Shown one piece after another: positions 17,890 to 26,944 of a stretch of 64,000 nt of DNA. Position 1 is the stretch's first letter. Every line of letters begins with the position of its first letter. The stretch comes from Candidatus Desulfopertinax cowenii (lineage in GTDB: Bacteria; Bacillota; Desulfotomaculia; Desulfotomaculales; Desulforudaceae). Both the position numbers and the translations under genes were made by a program. The notes under the pieces were generated by a model. That model was not told where the DNA came from and made no database searches. It saw nothing but the letters and a program-made list of their open reading frames with translations. The stretch is taken from the NCBI GenBank assembly GCA_001899445.1, contig MPOA01000002.1, positions 268,250-332,249 on the forward strand, written 5' to 3'.

Positions 17890-19095
17890 ATGCTCGGGTT
17901 TAATACGATCGAGGAAGCAATCGAGGACTTCCGGCAGGGGAAGATCTTGGTGGTGGTGGACGATCACGACCGGGAAAACGAGGGCGACCTGATTATGGCG
18001 GCTGAAAAGGTGACCCCCGAGGCCATCAACTTTATGGCCAAGTACGGGCGGGGTCTCATCTGCGTGCCGATCACCGCCCAGCGGGCTGAAGAACTCGGCC
18101 TGGATCCCATGGTGACGAATAACACTGATCCCCATTCCACAGCCTTTACGGTGTCGGTGGACGCGGTGGAAACCACCACCGGAATCTCGGCGCCCGAACG
18201 CGCCTACACCGTGAAGAAAATCATTGACCCGGGAACTACACCCCAAGATCTGCGGCGGCCGGGGCACATCTTTCCGCTGCGGGCCAGGGAGGGCGGGGTG
18301 CTCCGCCGGGCCGGACACACCGAGGCCGCCGTGGATCTGGCCAAACTGGCTGGCCTTTATCCGGCCGGAGTGATCTGCGAGGTCATGAAGGAGGACGGCG
18401 CCATGGCCCGGGTGCCGGAGCTGATGGAGTTCGTGCGGGAGCACGGCCTGAAGATCATCACCATCGCCGACCTGATTCGCTACCGGCGCCGTACCGAAAA
18501 GCTGGTACGCCTGGTGGGCACGGCCAAATTGCCCACCCGCTACGGCGAATTCATGATCTACGCTTACGAAAGCCTGTTGGACGGCAAAGGACACCTGGCC
18601 CTGGTGAAGGGGGACCTGGGCAAAGTTGAGGCGCCCCTGGTCCGGGTGCACTCCGAGTGTCTCACCGGGGACGTTTTCGGCTCCCTCCGGTGCGACTGCG
18701 GCAACCAGATCGCCCAGGCCCTGCGACAGATCGAAAGCGAGGGGGTGGGGGTGCTGCTATACATGCGGCAGGAGGGTCGGGGGATCGGCATCCTGAATAA
18801 GATCCGGGCCTACGAACTGCAGGACAAGGGCAAGGACACCGTGGAAGCCAACGAAGCCCTGGGTTTCCCGCCCGACCTGCGGGACTACGGCATCGGTGCC
18901 CAGATTCTCTCGGACCTGGGCCTGAACAAGCTGCGAATTATGACCAACAATCCCCGGAAGATTGCGGGTCTGGAAGGTCACGGCCTGAAGGTGGTGGAGC
19001 GCGTACCGGTGGAGATTCCGCCCGGGCCGGAAAACGGGTTTTACCTGTCTACCAAGAAGAAGAAACTGGGACACCTCCTAACCCTGACCGATTAA
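17890..19095 (+). CDS. ribBA: Bifunctional DHBP synthase / GTP cyclohydrolase II
   Basis: A 401-residue fusion. The N-terminal RibB domain (about 1-203) makes 3,4-dihydroxybutanone 4-phosphate and has [12 protein letters not shown] and [12 protein letters not shown]. The C-terminal RibA domain (about 208-400) opens GTP with zinc, using cysteines in [17 protein letters not shown] plus RQEGRGIG. These feed the two branches of riboflavin synthesis. The gene lies 35 bases after ribE. Confidence 0.97.
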   Translation: MLGFNTIEEAIEDFRQGKILVVVDDHDRENEGDLIMAAEKVTPEAINFMAKYGRGLICVPITAQRAEELGLDPMVTNNTDPHSTAFTVSVDAVETTTGISAPERAYTVKKIIDPGTTPQDLRRPGHIFPLRAREGGVLRRAGHTEAAVDLAKLAGLYPAGVICEVMKEDGAMARVPELMEFVREHGLKIITIADLIRYRRRTEKLVRLVGTAKLPTRYGEFMIYAYESLLDGKGHLALVKGDLGKVEAPLVRVHSECLTGDVFGSLRCDCGNQIAQALRQIESEGVGVLLYMRQEGRGIGILNKIRAYELQDKGKDTVEANEALGFPPDLRDYGIGAQILSDLGLNKLRIMTNNPRKIAGLEGHGLKVVERVPVEIPPGPENGFYLSTKKKKLGHLLTLTD

Positions 19096-19113
19096 AACAA
19101 GGAGCGTGGTACA

Positions 19114-19584
19114 GTGCCGAGAGTATACGAAGGACACCTCGTTGGCGAGGGCCTGCGGTTCGGGATCGTGGTGGGACGTTTTAACGAGTTCATTACGCAA
19201 AAGCTCCTGTCCGGGGCCCTGGACGCGCTGGTGCGTCACGGCGTCGCCGAGGACGACGTTGAAGTGGCCTGGGTGCCCGGCGCTTTCGAGATTCCGGTGG
19301 TCGCCCGGAGAATGGTGACCAAGAACCGGTACGATGCGGTAATCTGCCTGGGCACCGTGATCCGGGGGGGTACACCCCACTTCGAGTACGTGGCCTCCGA
19401 GGTGGCCAAGGGTGTGGCCAAGGTGAGCCTGGAAACCGGAGTGCCGGTGATCTTTGGGGTGATCACCGCCGACACCATTGAACAGGCCATTGAACGCGCA
19501 GGAACTAAGATCGGGAACAAGGGCTGGCAGGCCGCGGTCAACGGCATCGAAATGGCGAATTTGTTGCGCGGCCTTGAATCCTAG
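19114..19584 (+). CDS. ribH: 6,7-dimethyl-8-ribityllumazine synthase
   Basis: A 156-residue lumazine synthase joining the RibD product and DHBP; it forms pentamers or 60-mer capsids. Visible signatures are the substrate-binding [18 protein letters not shown], the WVPGAFEIP loop, [14 protein letters not shown] with the catalytic His, and [15 protein letters not shown] 19114 has AAGGAG nearby upstream. It is the last gene of the operon. The 146-bp spacer after it contains short iterated TGGTC/GGTCG strings but no recognisable gene. Confidence 0.97.
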   Translation: MPRVYEGHLVGEGLRFGIVVGRFNEFITQKLLSGALDALVRHGVAEDDVEVAWVPGAFEIPVVARRMVTKNRYDAVICLGTVIRGGTPHFEYVASEVAKGVAKVSLETGVPVIFGVITADTIEQAIERAGTKIGNKGWQAAVNGIEMANLLRGLES

Positions 19585-19730
19585 CGATCGGTATCAGTCG
19601 TCGGTGGTCGGTCATCGTAAATAGCGGAAGTGCCAGCGGTGCCGATACCGGTTTTGAGTGGTCGATGGTCAGTGGCCGGAAGTAAAGGTGAAGTATTTCA
19701 GGTTGAGTGTGGATTCGAGGAGGAGCCAGA

Positions 19731-20768
19731 TTGGCGGAACGGAAACTGACCAGCGTCTGGGACCTGCGGGACTACCGCGTGGACGAAAACCGCCTCTTCT
19801 CTGCGACCCACGCGGAGATTCTCAACGGCTGGACGACAGATGTTTATTTTGCCAAGTCCTTGGACGTATTACGCCATCTCCGGTTGGAAAAACAAACCGT
19901 GGCGGCCGAGGTATTCGCGAACCGGGCCGGGATTCTGTGCGGTATAGAAGAGATTTTGCGTCTGCTGGCCGGTAGGCCTTTGGAGGTCTGGGGGCTGGCG
20001 GAAGGCGACCGGTTCGGGGAAAAGGAAGTGGTCCTGCAAGTCCGGGGCCCGTACGCGGAGTTCGGAATCTACGAGACCGCCTTGCTTGGTATCCTGGCCA
20101 GTTCCAGCGGCTGGGCCACCGCGGCAGCGGAGTGCAAGGAGGCGGCAGGCGCAAGGCCGGTAATCTCCTTCGGTGCACGTCACGTGCACCCGGCGGTAGC
20201 GCCCGTGATGGAACGGGCGGCCATCGTTGGTGGGGCGGACGGGGCCAGTTGCGTTCTCGGAGCCAAACTGGCCGGTCGGGAACCCGTGGGGACGCTGCCG
20301 CACGCCTGTTTTCTGCTGGTGGGGGACACGGTGGAGGTGGCCCGGGCCTATCCGGAGGCCATGCCGCCAGACACGCCGGTGATCATCCTGGTGGACACTT
20401 TCAAGGACGAGGTGGAGGAGGCGCTGCGCGTCGCCCGGGCGGTGGAGGGCCGCCTGTCCGCCGTTCGGCTGGATACCCCGGCGGAAAGGGGTCAGGTAAC
20501 GCCTGCCCTGGTGCGGGAGGTTCGGGGGCACCTGGAAATAGCCGGTTTTTCGGATGTCCGGATCGTGGTCTCCGGGGGGCTGGATCCGGCCAGGATTTCC
20601 GAGTTGGCCGCAGCCGGGGCGGACGTGTTCGGAGTTGGCAGCTACATTGCGGCGGCCGCGCCGATTGACATGACTATGGATATCAAGGAAATCGAGGAAC
20701 GGCCCGTGGCCAAGCGCGGCCGGATTCCGGGGTTGCGGCCCGCGCCGCGGCTGAAGCGGCTACTCTGA
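19731..20768 (+). CDS. pncB: Nicotinate phosphoribosyltransferase
   Basis: Salvages nicotinate to nicotinate mononucleotide with PRPP for NAD synthesis. The approximately 345-residue protein belongs to the compact COG1488 form found in clostridia and archaea. ISFGARHVHP (likely phosphorylated or catalytic His region), the phosphate-binding VVSGGLDPARISELAAAG and GVGSYIAAA near the end are visible. TTG 19731 is selected because GAGGAGGAG (19717-19725) stands at proper distance; the frame is open further upstream without conserved sequence. It is monocistronic, ending in a terminator at 20806. Confidence 0.85.
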   Translation: MAERKLTSVWDLRDYRVDENRLFSATHAEILNGWTTDVYFAKSLDVLRHLRLEKQTVAAEVFANRAGILCGIEEILRLLAGRPLEVWGLAEGDRFGEKEVVLQVRGPYAEFGIYETALLGILASSSGWATAAAECKEAAGARPVISFGARHVHPAVAPVMERAAIVGGADGASCVLGAKLAGREPVGTLPHACFLLVGDTVEVARAYPEAMPPDTPVIILVDTFKDEVEEALRVARAVEGRLSAVRLDTPAERGQVTPALVREVRGHLEIAGFSDVRIVVSGGLDPARISELAAAGADVFGVGSYIAAAAPIDMTMDIKEIEERPVAKRGRIPGLRPAPRLKRLL

Positions 20769-20805
20769 CGCGCTTTAAAGGCGCCGCTCCAATTAATTTA
20801 CACTT

Positions 20806-20830
20806 ACCGCCCCGATACGAGGCGGTTTTT
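20806..20830 (+). terminator. Intrinsic terminator after the nicotinate phosphoribosyltransferase gene
   Basis: ACCGCC (20806-20811) pairs with GGCGGT (20821-20826) around a nine-base loop, with the T-run TTTTT ending at 20830. Confidence 0.75.
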
Positions 20831-20997
20831 CCGTTTACTACCGCTTCTTTGCTTGCCGTGGGTTACGGGGCATGGGTCGGGGGGGCTCAAGCAGTTTCCG
20901 TAGTTCACCCGGGCGTACTTGTCCATGGTAACTGACCAGGCCAGGGTCTGTTGGAGAAGATCCGGGAATTTTCCGTGCCGGCCGTCTTCTCGCGGAC

Positions 20998-21027
20998 TTG
21001 ACCGACTTGACCCAGGGTTGCTATATA
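20998..21027 (+). promoter_or_regulatory. Probable sigma-A promoter for purEK
   Basis: TTGACC (20998-21003) and TATATA (21022-21027) are spaced by 18 bases. The heptamer CTTGACC is repeated nine bases later (21006-21012). The -10 area is strongly AT-rich. purE begins about 50 bases downstream. I see no purine riboswitch core in the leader. Confidence 0.5.
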
Positions 21028-21080
21028 TTATGGTATATTTACTTTATCAAGGAATTTTTTTAAGGAGGCAACAGGAGGCT

Positions 21081-21578
21081 ATGGAGCTCACAACTGATTC
21101 AGCGCCGCAAGTCGGTGTGATTATGGGTAGCCGCAGCGATTGGGAAACCATGCGGCATGCCTCCGAGGTCTTGTCCAAACTTGGGGTGGCTCACGAGTGC
21201 CGCATAGTGTCAGCGCACCGCACCCCCGATTTCCTGTTCGAATACGCAAGCACGGCCGAAGCCCGAGGCTTGCAGGTGATCATCGCGGGGGCCGGAGGAG
21301 CTGCTCATTTACCGGGCATGGCGGCCAGCAAGACCACCCTCCCCGTTCTGGGGGTGCCGATCCAATCTCGGGCCTTGCACGGGCTTGACTCGCTCCTTTC
21401 CATCGCCCAGATGCCGAAGGGCGTTCCGGTGGGAACCTTGGCTATTGGAGAGGCTGGCGCAGTGAATGCGGCCTTACTGGCCGTTTCTATCCTTGCGCTA
21501 TCTAACCCTGCCTTGCGGGAGAAGCTCGAGTCCTATCGGCGACAAGAGACAGCCCGCGTTTTGGAGGAACAATTGTGA
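21081..21578 (+). CDS. purE: N5-carboxyaminoimidazole ribonucleotide mutase (class I PurE)
   Basis: A 165-residue PurE moving the carboxyl group from N5-CAIR to CAIR in purine synthesis. Signatures are [13 protein letters not shown] at the start, VSAHRTPD in the middle and [13 protein letters not shown] near residue 75. Presence of purK directly downstream shows the N5-CAIR route and a class I enzyme. ATG 21081 follows AGGAGGC; the frame is open upstream to 20919 but that part is promoter DNA. The purK start overlaps its stop. Confidence 0.95.
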   Translation: MELTTDSAPQVGVIMGSRSDWETMRHASEVLSKLGVAHECRIVSAHRTPDFLFEYASTAEARGLQVIIAGAGGAAHLPGMAASKTTLPVLGVPIQSRALHGLDSLLSIAQMPKGVPVGTLAIGEAGAVNAALLAVSILALSNPALREKLESYRRQETARVLEEQL

Positions 21579-22747
21579 GGATAGTTCTCCCGGGGGGCAG
21601 CATTGGGGTACTGGGTGGCGGCCAATTGGGGCGGATGCTGGCCCTCGAGGCTAGGCGAATGGGATATAGGGTAGGCGTACTAGACCCCGTGGCGAGTTGT
21701 CCGGCGGCGCAGGTGGCGGACTTTCACCTGCAGGCTCCCCTCCACGACCGCGAGGCTGCTTTGAAGCTGAGTGCCCAGGTGGACGTGGTCACCCTGGAGA
21801 CCGAACTCGTACCTTTTGCGGTTCTCGCTCAGCTAGAGGCGACGACGCCGGTCCGGCCGAGCGCAAGCGTGCTGCGTACCATCCAGGACCGTCTGCTGCA
21901 GAAGGAGTTTCTCCAGGCGGCCGGTTTTCCCCAGGCACCTTTCGCGTCGATTCACGATCCCCGCCGGGTTCAAGAGGCTGCCCAGGCGGTTGACTTTCCG
22001 GCGATTCTCAAGAGTCGGCGCGGCGGTTATGATGGAAAGGGCCAGGTGCTCGTGGCGGATTCCGGTGCCCTGGAGAGTGCCTGGCAAGCCATCGGTGGCC
22101 AGCCAGCGGTGCTGGAGACACTCATTTCTTTCAAGATGGAGATCGCGGTCATTCTGGCCCGTGGGGTGCAGGGGGAGATACGGGTCTACCCGCTGGCTGA
22201 GAACGTGCATAAACGACGCATTCTCCACACCACCAGGGTGCCAGCCCGGGTGTCCGAGCGGACGCGCCAGGAGGCCGAACGCCTGGCCTGCGGCATTGCC
22301 GAAATCCTTGGCCACGTCGGCGTCATGGCGGTGGAAATGTTCGTTTTGGATGACGATACCGTGCTGGTCAATGAGATCGCTCCCCGGACGCATAACAGCG
22401 GCCACTATACTTTTGGCGCTTGCGTGACTTCTCAGTTCGAGCAACACCTGCGGGCAATTTGCGGCCTTCCGTTAGGTGATCCGTCGCTGCTATCACCCGC
22501 GGTGATGGTGAACCTGCTTGGAGACCTTTGGCTTGAGGGCACCCCGCGGTGGGAATCGGTGTTGTCACGAAGAAACGCCCGCCTGCACCTCTACGGCAAA
22601 GCGGAAGCCCGGGTTGGTCGCAAGATGGGGCACGTCCTCATAGTCAACGCTGACGCCGACCGCGCCCTGCGGGAGGCGGAGGAGATTGTGGCGGCGCTTC
22701 GCGTCGAGGCAGATTCAACCTGTACGCAAGATTTGCCGCCAGGTTGA
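21575..22747 (+). CDS. purK: N5-carboxyaminoimidazole ribonucleotide synthase
   Basis: An ATP-grasp enzyme making N5-CAIR from AIR, bicarbonate and ATP. The 390-residue protein has the N-terminal [16 protein letters not shown], the ATP-grasp loop [10 protein letters not shown] near residue 150, EMFVLDD (about 255) and [14 protein letters not shown] (about 270), which places metal-binding and substrate residues. The GTG start shares four bases with the purE stop. It consumes bicarbonate, whose importer genes lie 2.7 kb downstream. Confidence 0.95.
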   Translation: MRIVLPGGSIGVLGGGQLGRMLALEARRMGYRVGVLDPVASCPAAQVADFHLQAPLHDREAALKLSAQVDVVTLETELVPFAVLAQLEATTPVRPSASVLRTIQDRLLQKEFLQAAGFPQAPFASIHDPRRVQEAAQAVDFPAILKSRRGGYDGKGQVLVADSGALESAWQAIGGQPAVLETLISFKMEIAVILARGVQGEIRVYPLAENVHKRRILHTTRVPARVSERTRQEAERLACGIAEILGHVGVMAVEMFVLDDDTVLVNEIAPRTHNSGHYTFGACVTSQFEQHLRAICGLPLGDPSLLSPAVMVNLLGDLWLEGTPRWESVLSRRNARLHLYGKAEARVGRKMGHVLIVNADADRALREAEEIVAALRVEADSTCTQDLPPG

Positions 22748-22767
22748 CGGGCCGGGCAATGGCTTGA

Positions 22768-23826
22768 ATGAAAAGCGAGAGGAAAGTGAGACAAGACGCG
22801 ATGGAGAGAGGGGCTCCGTGGCGTGATTTCAGGCCGCTGCTCAGAAACGACTCTCTGGTTTCTGTTTCCCCACCTGCGCTTGCGGAGCGGCCCTGGAAAG
22901 GTTCGGCCGGACCTGGCCGCTTCAAGTTTCGCCGCCAGAAGGCCGGCCGGGTCCTGCGGAAGCCGAGCCACTATGCGCGCCACTATGAGGGGTGCACCGC
23001 TGTACTGTGCACCAAACACGGAAAGGAGGCGGCAATTGCGCCTCCCTTGAGGGCGATGCTGGGACTTGCCGTCTACGTGCCGGCAGGAATGGATACCGAT
23101 ATCTTGGGTACTTTTACCGGTGAAATTGAACGGGTGGGTACCCCGTTGGAGGTTGCGATCCGGAAAGCACGCATGGGGATGGAGGCTACCGGCTTATCCT
23201 TTGGCCTGGCCAGTGAGGGGAGCTTTGGTCCCGATCCCCGCGCCCCGTTTATCCCCGTACACCACGAACTCTTGGTCTTCGTGGACGATCAACGCCAGTT
23301 GCAGGTAGTGGAGCAGGTAGTGACCAGTCGCACAAACTATGGTCACTCTACCGCCGCTTCGCTCGAAGACCTCGCCGACTTCCTTGACCGGGCCGGATTT
23401 CCGTCCCATGCCCTGGTGGTGCGGCCAAACACCGGACCGGAAACTCAGCCGCTGTACAAAGGTCTCAGGGCTGTTGGCGCTTTGCAGGAAGCGTTGCGGG
23501 AGTGCGCTTCTGTTTCGGCTGACGGTCTGGCCCGGGTGGAGACGGACATGCGCGCCCACATGAATCCATCGCGGCTGGCGGTCCTGCGCCGGCTCGCTTT
23601 TCGTCTTGGGCATCGACTGCGTACTCCGTGTCCGTCCTGCCAAAGCCCGGGCTGGGGAGTAGTCGGCGTGATCAAGGGTCTTCCCTGCGCGGAGTGCGGG
23701 TACCCCACCGAACTCGTCCGCGAACTGGTGGAGGGCTGTCCCTGCTGTACATTCCGCCGGAACCGGCCGCGCGCTGATGGCCGAAGGACGGCTTCGGCGG
23801 GAGACTGCCCCTACTGCAATCCGTAA
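22768..23826 (+). CDS. DUF6671-like protein with C-terminal cysteine clusters
   Basis: Function unknown. The conserved core, from about residue 75, contains CTKHGKEAAIAPPL, then DTDILGTFTGEIERVGTPLE, KARMGMEATGLSFGLASEGSFGPDP and HHELLVFVDD. I recognise this pattern as the DUF6671 family, but from memory. A C-terminal zinc-ribbon-like region has CPSC, CAEC, CPCC and CPYC pairs (about residues 290-350). The first 70 residues are basic and look unrelated to the core; the start is uncertain (ATG 22768 or 22801, neither with a strong ribosome site). Being 20 bases after purK, it may be co-transcribed. Confidence 0.6.
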   Translation: MKSERKVRQDAMERGAPWRDFRPLLRNDSLVSVSPPALAERPWKGSAGPGRFKFRRQKAGRVLRKPSHYARHYEGCTAVLCTKHGKEAAIAPPLRAMLGLAVYVPAGMDTDILGTFTGEIERVGTPLEVAIRKARMGMEATGLSFGLASEGSFGPDPRAPFIPVHHELLVFVDDQRQLQVVEQVVTSRTNYGHSTAASLEDLADFLDRAGFPSHALVVRPNTGPETQPLYKGLRAVGALQEALRECASVSADGLARVETDMRAHMNPSRLAVLRRLAFRLGHRLRTPCPSCQSPGWGVVGVIKGLPCAECGYPTELVRELVEGCPCCTFRRNRPRADGRRTASAGDCPYCNP

Positions 23827-23934
23827 CGTTTCCGCCGCCAAGATTTTTCATTGAGCGAGCCGGATCCTTTTGGTCAGATAAGCTTGAGTGATTGCACTAC
23901 CCTCCCTGGCGGAAGGAGTGTGAAAATCCTTGGG

Positions 23935-23989
23935 TTGACAGGCGATGATGCTTGCGTGTATGCTGTTACTGGTGCTAACTGTATGTAAC
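23935..23989 (+). promoter_or_regulatory. Probable promoter with adjacent inverted repeat, before the zinc-ribbon gene
   Basis: TTGACA (23935-23940) and TATGCT (23959-23964) have an 18-base spacer. TGTTAC (23963-23968) and GTAACA (23984-23989) form an inverted repeat overlapping the expected transcription start, a place for a repressor. The leader to the next ATG is about 180 bases with no recognised riboswitch. Confidence 0.45.
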
Positions 23990-24153
23990 AGAGGGCGACA
24001 AGGAAGTAGATACAGAAAATCGATTGGTGAATGTTATAGCAATCTTCGTTATTTCATGGCCTACGGCGTTTGAGAAAGCCTAGGCAAGGAAACAGGCCTT
24101 AGGAGCGGGCGAAAGGCGGAGAAAAATTGCATAGTTATGGAGGTTAAGGGACA

Positions 24154-24405
24154 ATGAAATGCCCCATTTGTGATGTTAACCTGACTATGACCGAGCGGAG
24201 GGGGGTAGAAATTGATTATTGCCCCCAATGTCGTGGTGTCTGGCTGGACAGGGGGGAACTCGATAAAATTATTGAGCGTTCATTACCTCAAGGACAGTTA
24301 GAGGGACACCGCTTGCAACGCCCGGGAGGATACGGTGATTATTATAAAGATCATAAAAAACGCAAGCGCAAATCATTCCTAGAAGAATTATTCGACTTTG
24401 ATTAA
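24154..24405 (+). CDS. TFIIB-type zinc-ribbon small protein
   Basis: An 83-residue protein of the zf-TFIIB (COG3809) family. Two CxxC pairs form the ribbon, CPICDVNLTM at residues 3-12 and YCPQCRGVWLDRGELDKI at about 22-39, followed by a basic, Lys/Arg-rich linker and an acidic end (FLEELFDFD). Family members are of unknown role; nucleic-acid or metal binding is assumed from the fold. GGAGG lies upstream of the ATG. It is monocistronic, behind its own promoter, and borders transposon wreckage. Confidence 0.85.
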   Translation: MKCPICDVNLTMTERRGVEIDYCPQCRGVWLDRGELDKIIERSLPQGQLEGHRLQRPGGYGDYYKDHKKRKRKSFLEELFDFD

Positions 24406-24574
24406 GGGTTAAAAACAGGAGTTACGTTCAGCTTTGCACGGCTTTTTTGTGGATGATGGCACAGCTCGGCTCCGGGAGGGGTGTTTTCGAACCAAGTTCT
24501 CCAGGCCGAGGTTGCCAAGGGGAAAGCGGGTCGGGTCCTACGAGACATTCCCTAGAGTATCGCGGACAGCGAAA

Positions 24575-24606
24575 CGGGTAGTAAGCTTGCGCAAGCTTAC
24601 TACCCG
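24575..24606. repeat. 32-bp perfect palindrome
   Basis: CGGGTAGTAAGCTTGC (24575-24590) is followed without spacer by its exact reverse complement (24591-24606). It lies at the border of an IS256-like transposase remnant. No T-run follows, so it is not a usual terminator. It could be a deletion or insertion scar or a protein-binding site. Confidence 0.8.
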
Positions 24607-24790
24607 AGTGGACACCCTAGAATTGGCTCAAGACCCCGGGTCCGGGACGGCTGGTTCATTACCACACTCTTCGAGCGGTACCAGCGCAGCAGCGAAAAGG
24701 GCCTAGTAGTCCTGGCTCTGATGGGTCAATGGCGCGTCCACCTGCAAAGCGGCGCATCAGCAAGTTCCGTACCAGTCGATCCGAGCTATT
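24586..24790 (+). pseudogene. IS256 (Mutator)-family transposase, N-terminal remnant
   Basis: One frame gives KLTTRVDTLEL, matching the TRVGTLEL box of IS256 transposases. After a +1 shift the sequence continues PRVRDGWFITTLFERYQRSS then EKGLVVLALM, the conserved stretch before the catalytic domain. A further frame change gives SMARPPAKRRISKF in place of the usual STRKV segment. The DDE domain is missing. This is a decayed fragment with at least two frameshifts. Confidence 0.65.
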
Positions 24791-25452
24791 TGCAGATCTT
24801 TCTTTGTTATTTTTACTCGAGTCCGCGCCCGGTTACCACAATGGCCAGGGTGCGGTTTGATCTAATGCTGGAGATATTCCCCGATCGGATGAGGATTAGC
24901 AAGGTAATCTACCAGGAAGAAGCTTTTCCAGGAAAATTCGGACTTGACCCTAACAGGTTACGGGTTTAGGCTATGGAACATTAGGTTCGTAAGTACCTTA
25001 TGCGGGCGCTGGCAGGCTGGATCTAACCAGTAAAGCACCATGTGCACCCGGATGCGGTTCCCCAGGCGGTGGTGCACCCGGCAAAGATCCAGAGAGTTCT
25101 TTTAGGGTGCAGAAGGCGCTTCCCAGCTGGAGAAGGTGCCAGCAAGTCCTACGGTCGCGTCGTTCGGGGGGAGGGTGTCGTCCGAGGTGCGCGGCATGCA
25201 TCTCTTGTCCAGTCCTCTTTGGCCTTAATCTATCTTATTCTGGTCGCTTCGGGGCTGGTCCTTATTCTCCGACCGGAGGTAGGGGCCTTACGTGAAATGG
25301 GCGATGAGATTGCAGGCTGCCTTGGTACGGGGCCCCCGTTGAGCTCACCGATCGCCCACGAGTGATGGCCACCCGCTCTTTGGCGTCACCACAGGTTCTC
25401 TTCGGAGACGCATCCGAATTAAATAATTAGAGTCGATTGCGACGAATGGAGC
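24791..25452. other. Gene-poor spacer with no recognisable feature
   Basis: About 660 bp between the IS256 remnant and sbtA. Several short open frames exist on both strands but none has a ribosome site plus a recognisable protein pattern. The string GCACCCGG recurs at about 25041 and 25072. I see no promoter of good quality, although sbtA needs one here. Confidence 0.5.
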
Positions 25453-26472
25453 GTGAGCCGTGGCATGGCAGATATGTTCGAGATAGCCGTGGTCAACTTG
25501 TCGTCACCCATCGTGTTGTTTTTCGGTCTGGGTCTGCTTATCGCCCTGGCAAGGGCGAAAGTGGAGTTTCCCAGCGCCGTCAGCGATTTTATCACCATCT
25601 ACCTGTTGATTGCGATCGGCTTCAAAGGCGGCGTGGCGATTGCCGAGGCCGGCCTGAATGCCGGTGTGATTTTAACCGTCGTCGGTGCCATTTTCATAGG
25701 GGCCGTTATTCCGATCTATTCCTTTTACATCCTCTGGCGAATCGGTAAAATGAAGATCGACGATGCGGCAGCCATCGCCGGTCATTACGGCTCAATCAGC
25801 GTGGTGACCTTCTTGGCGGCCACGGCGTTCCTGGCCAGCATAGCCGTAAGTTACGAAGGTTTTGTGTACGGTTTGCCCGCCATCATGGAAGTGCCGGGCA
25901 TCATCGCGGTCCTGATTTTGGTTTCGTGGGTCAAGGAGAAGAGCCGGAACGATGCGGCTGGGGCGGCGGGTGTCTCCCTGGGCCAGGCAACCAAACGGGT
26001 GATGCTGAGCAAGAGCATTGTCCTGTTGCTCGGCGGGCTGGCGGTGGGTTATATTGCCGGGCCGCGGGGAATGGCCAGCGTGGAGTTCTTTTACCAGGGC
26101 CTTTTCTTGGGCGTGTTAAGCCTCTTCATGTTGGAGATGGGCACTATCGCGGGCGGCAAACTAGCCGATCTGCGGAAAGCGGGGCGGTTCCTCATGTTCT
26201 TCGGCATCATGATGCCCCCCGTGAATGCCTTGTTGGGCATCGCGGTCGGGGTTTTGAGCGGCCTGAGCGTGGGAGGGACAACCTTGCTGGGAGTATTGGC
26301 TGCCAGCAGCTCCTACATCGTTGCCCCGGCGGCGATGCGGCTAGCCCTGCCAAAGGCGAGTCCGGCCCTGTACCTGGGCGCGTCGCTGGGGGTTACGCTG
26401 CCGTTTAACCTTTTGGTGGGAATTCCCATCTACTACTACTTGGCCGAATACTTCGTGAAGATAGTCAGATGA
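25453..26472 (+). CDS. sbtA: SbtA-type sodium-dependent bicarbonate transporter
   Basis: A 339-residue membrane protein with about ten hydrophobic segments arranged as two repeats. SSPIVLFFGLGLLIALARAK at the start, LLIAIGFKGGVAIAEAGL near residue 55, and GHYGSISVVTF near residue 115 are signatures of the SbtA (DUF897) family, which imports bicarbonate with Na+ in cyanobacteria. The next gene encodes a PII-like SbtB partner, strengthening the call. The start is uncertain: GTG 25453, or ATG 25465 four residues later. It lies beside CO2-releasing or CO2-fixing type oxidoreductase genes. Confidence 0.85.
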   Translation: MSRGMADMFEIAVVNLSSPIVLFFGLGLLIALARAKVEFPSAVSDFITIYLLIAIGFKGGVAIAEAGLNAGVILTVVGAIFIGAVIPIYSFYILWRIGKMKIDDAAAIAGHYGSISVVTFLAATAFLASIAVSYEGFVYGLPAIMEVPGIIAVLILVSWVKEKSRNDAAGAAGVSLGQATKRVMLSKSIVLLLGGLAVGYIAGPRGMASVEFFYQGLFLGVLSLFMLEMGTIAGGKLADLRKAGRFLMFFGIMMPPVNALLGIAVGVLSGLSVGGTTLLGVLAASSSYIVAPAAMRLALPKASPALYLGASLGVTLPFNLLVGIPIYYYLAEYFVKIVR

Positions 26473-26480
26473 TTGTTGAG

Positions 26481-26511
26481 GCCGTGCCGGACCCACCGGG
26501 TCCGGCACGGC
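26481..26511. promoter_or_regulatory. Perfect 14-bp hairpin between sbtA and sbtB
   Basis: GCCGTGCCGGACCC (26481-26494) and its exact complement (26498-26511) enclose a three-base loop. There is no following T-run, so the hairpin is more likely an mRNA-stability or processing element, or a partial attenuator, setting the ratio of transporter to regulator. Confidence 0.7.
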
Positions 26512-26542
26512 AGACGGGGCTCGTTGTAGAGGGGGTGACTAG

Positions 26543-26860
26543 GTGCAGTTGTTCAACAAAAAGCGGATCAGCATCATAGTTGAGGGTACTTACCGGGATG
26601 CGGTGCTCGAACTGATTGAAAATTCGGGCGGTAGCGGGTTCACGGTTTATACGGGCATCTACGGAAAGGGGCGACACGGAGTCAAGGAGAACCGTGGTGG
26701 ATTTGACGGTTTCTCGTGTAACGTGGAGATTGTTACCATTACGAGTCCCGGGGTAGCAGACCACATCCTGCAGGAGTTGCGGCGGATGATGGAGAAGGGC
26801 ATCATGTTGGTGGTGCACGTGACGGACGTACAGGTGATCAGGGACCACCACTTCTCCTGA
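26543..26860 (+). CDS. sbtB: SbtB-like PII-family regulator
   Basis: A 105-residue protein with the ferredoxin-like PII fold pattern: KRISIIVEGTYRDAVLELIE as first strand and helix, a T-loop region around FTVYTGIYGKGRHGV (about 34-50), then EIVTITSPGVADHIL and a last strand VVHVTDVQVIRD. SbtB binds adenine nucleotides and blocks SbtA in cyanobacteria. The cyanobacterial C-terminal redox loop with two cysteines (CGPxGC) is absent: the protein ends HHFS. GTG 26543 has GAGGGGGTGA upstream. It is downstream of sbtA behind a strong hairpin. Confidence 0.8.
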   Translation: MQLFNKKRISIIVEGTYRDAVLELIENSGGSGFTVYTGIYGKGRHGVKENRGGFDGFSCNVEIVTITSPGVADHILQELRRMMEKGIMLVVHVTDVQVIRDHHFS

Positions 26861-26944
26861 AGCCGGGCAGACCGGGGATGACGGTGGAAGAAAGGGTGCC
26901 CAATTTAGGGGTGTCCTCGAGGAGAAATGCGGGGAGGGATGGCG

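Noticed and set aside
19585..19730. Iterated TGGTC/GGTCG strings after ribH taken for a CRISPR or tandem array
   Set aside because: Units are too short and irregular, with no constant repeat-spacer pattern.
25042..25365. Possible 107-codon gene before sbtA
   Set aside because: No ribosome site and no recognisable sequence pattern; the region is decayed spacer.
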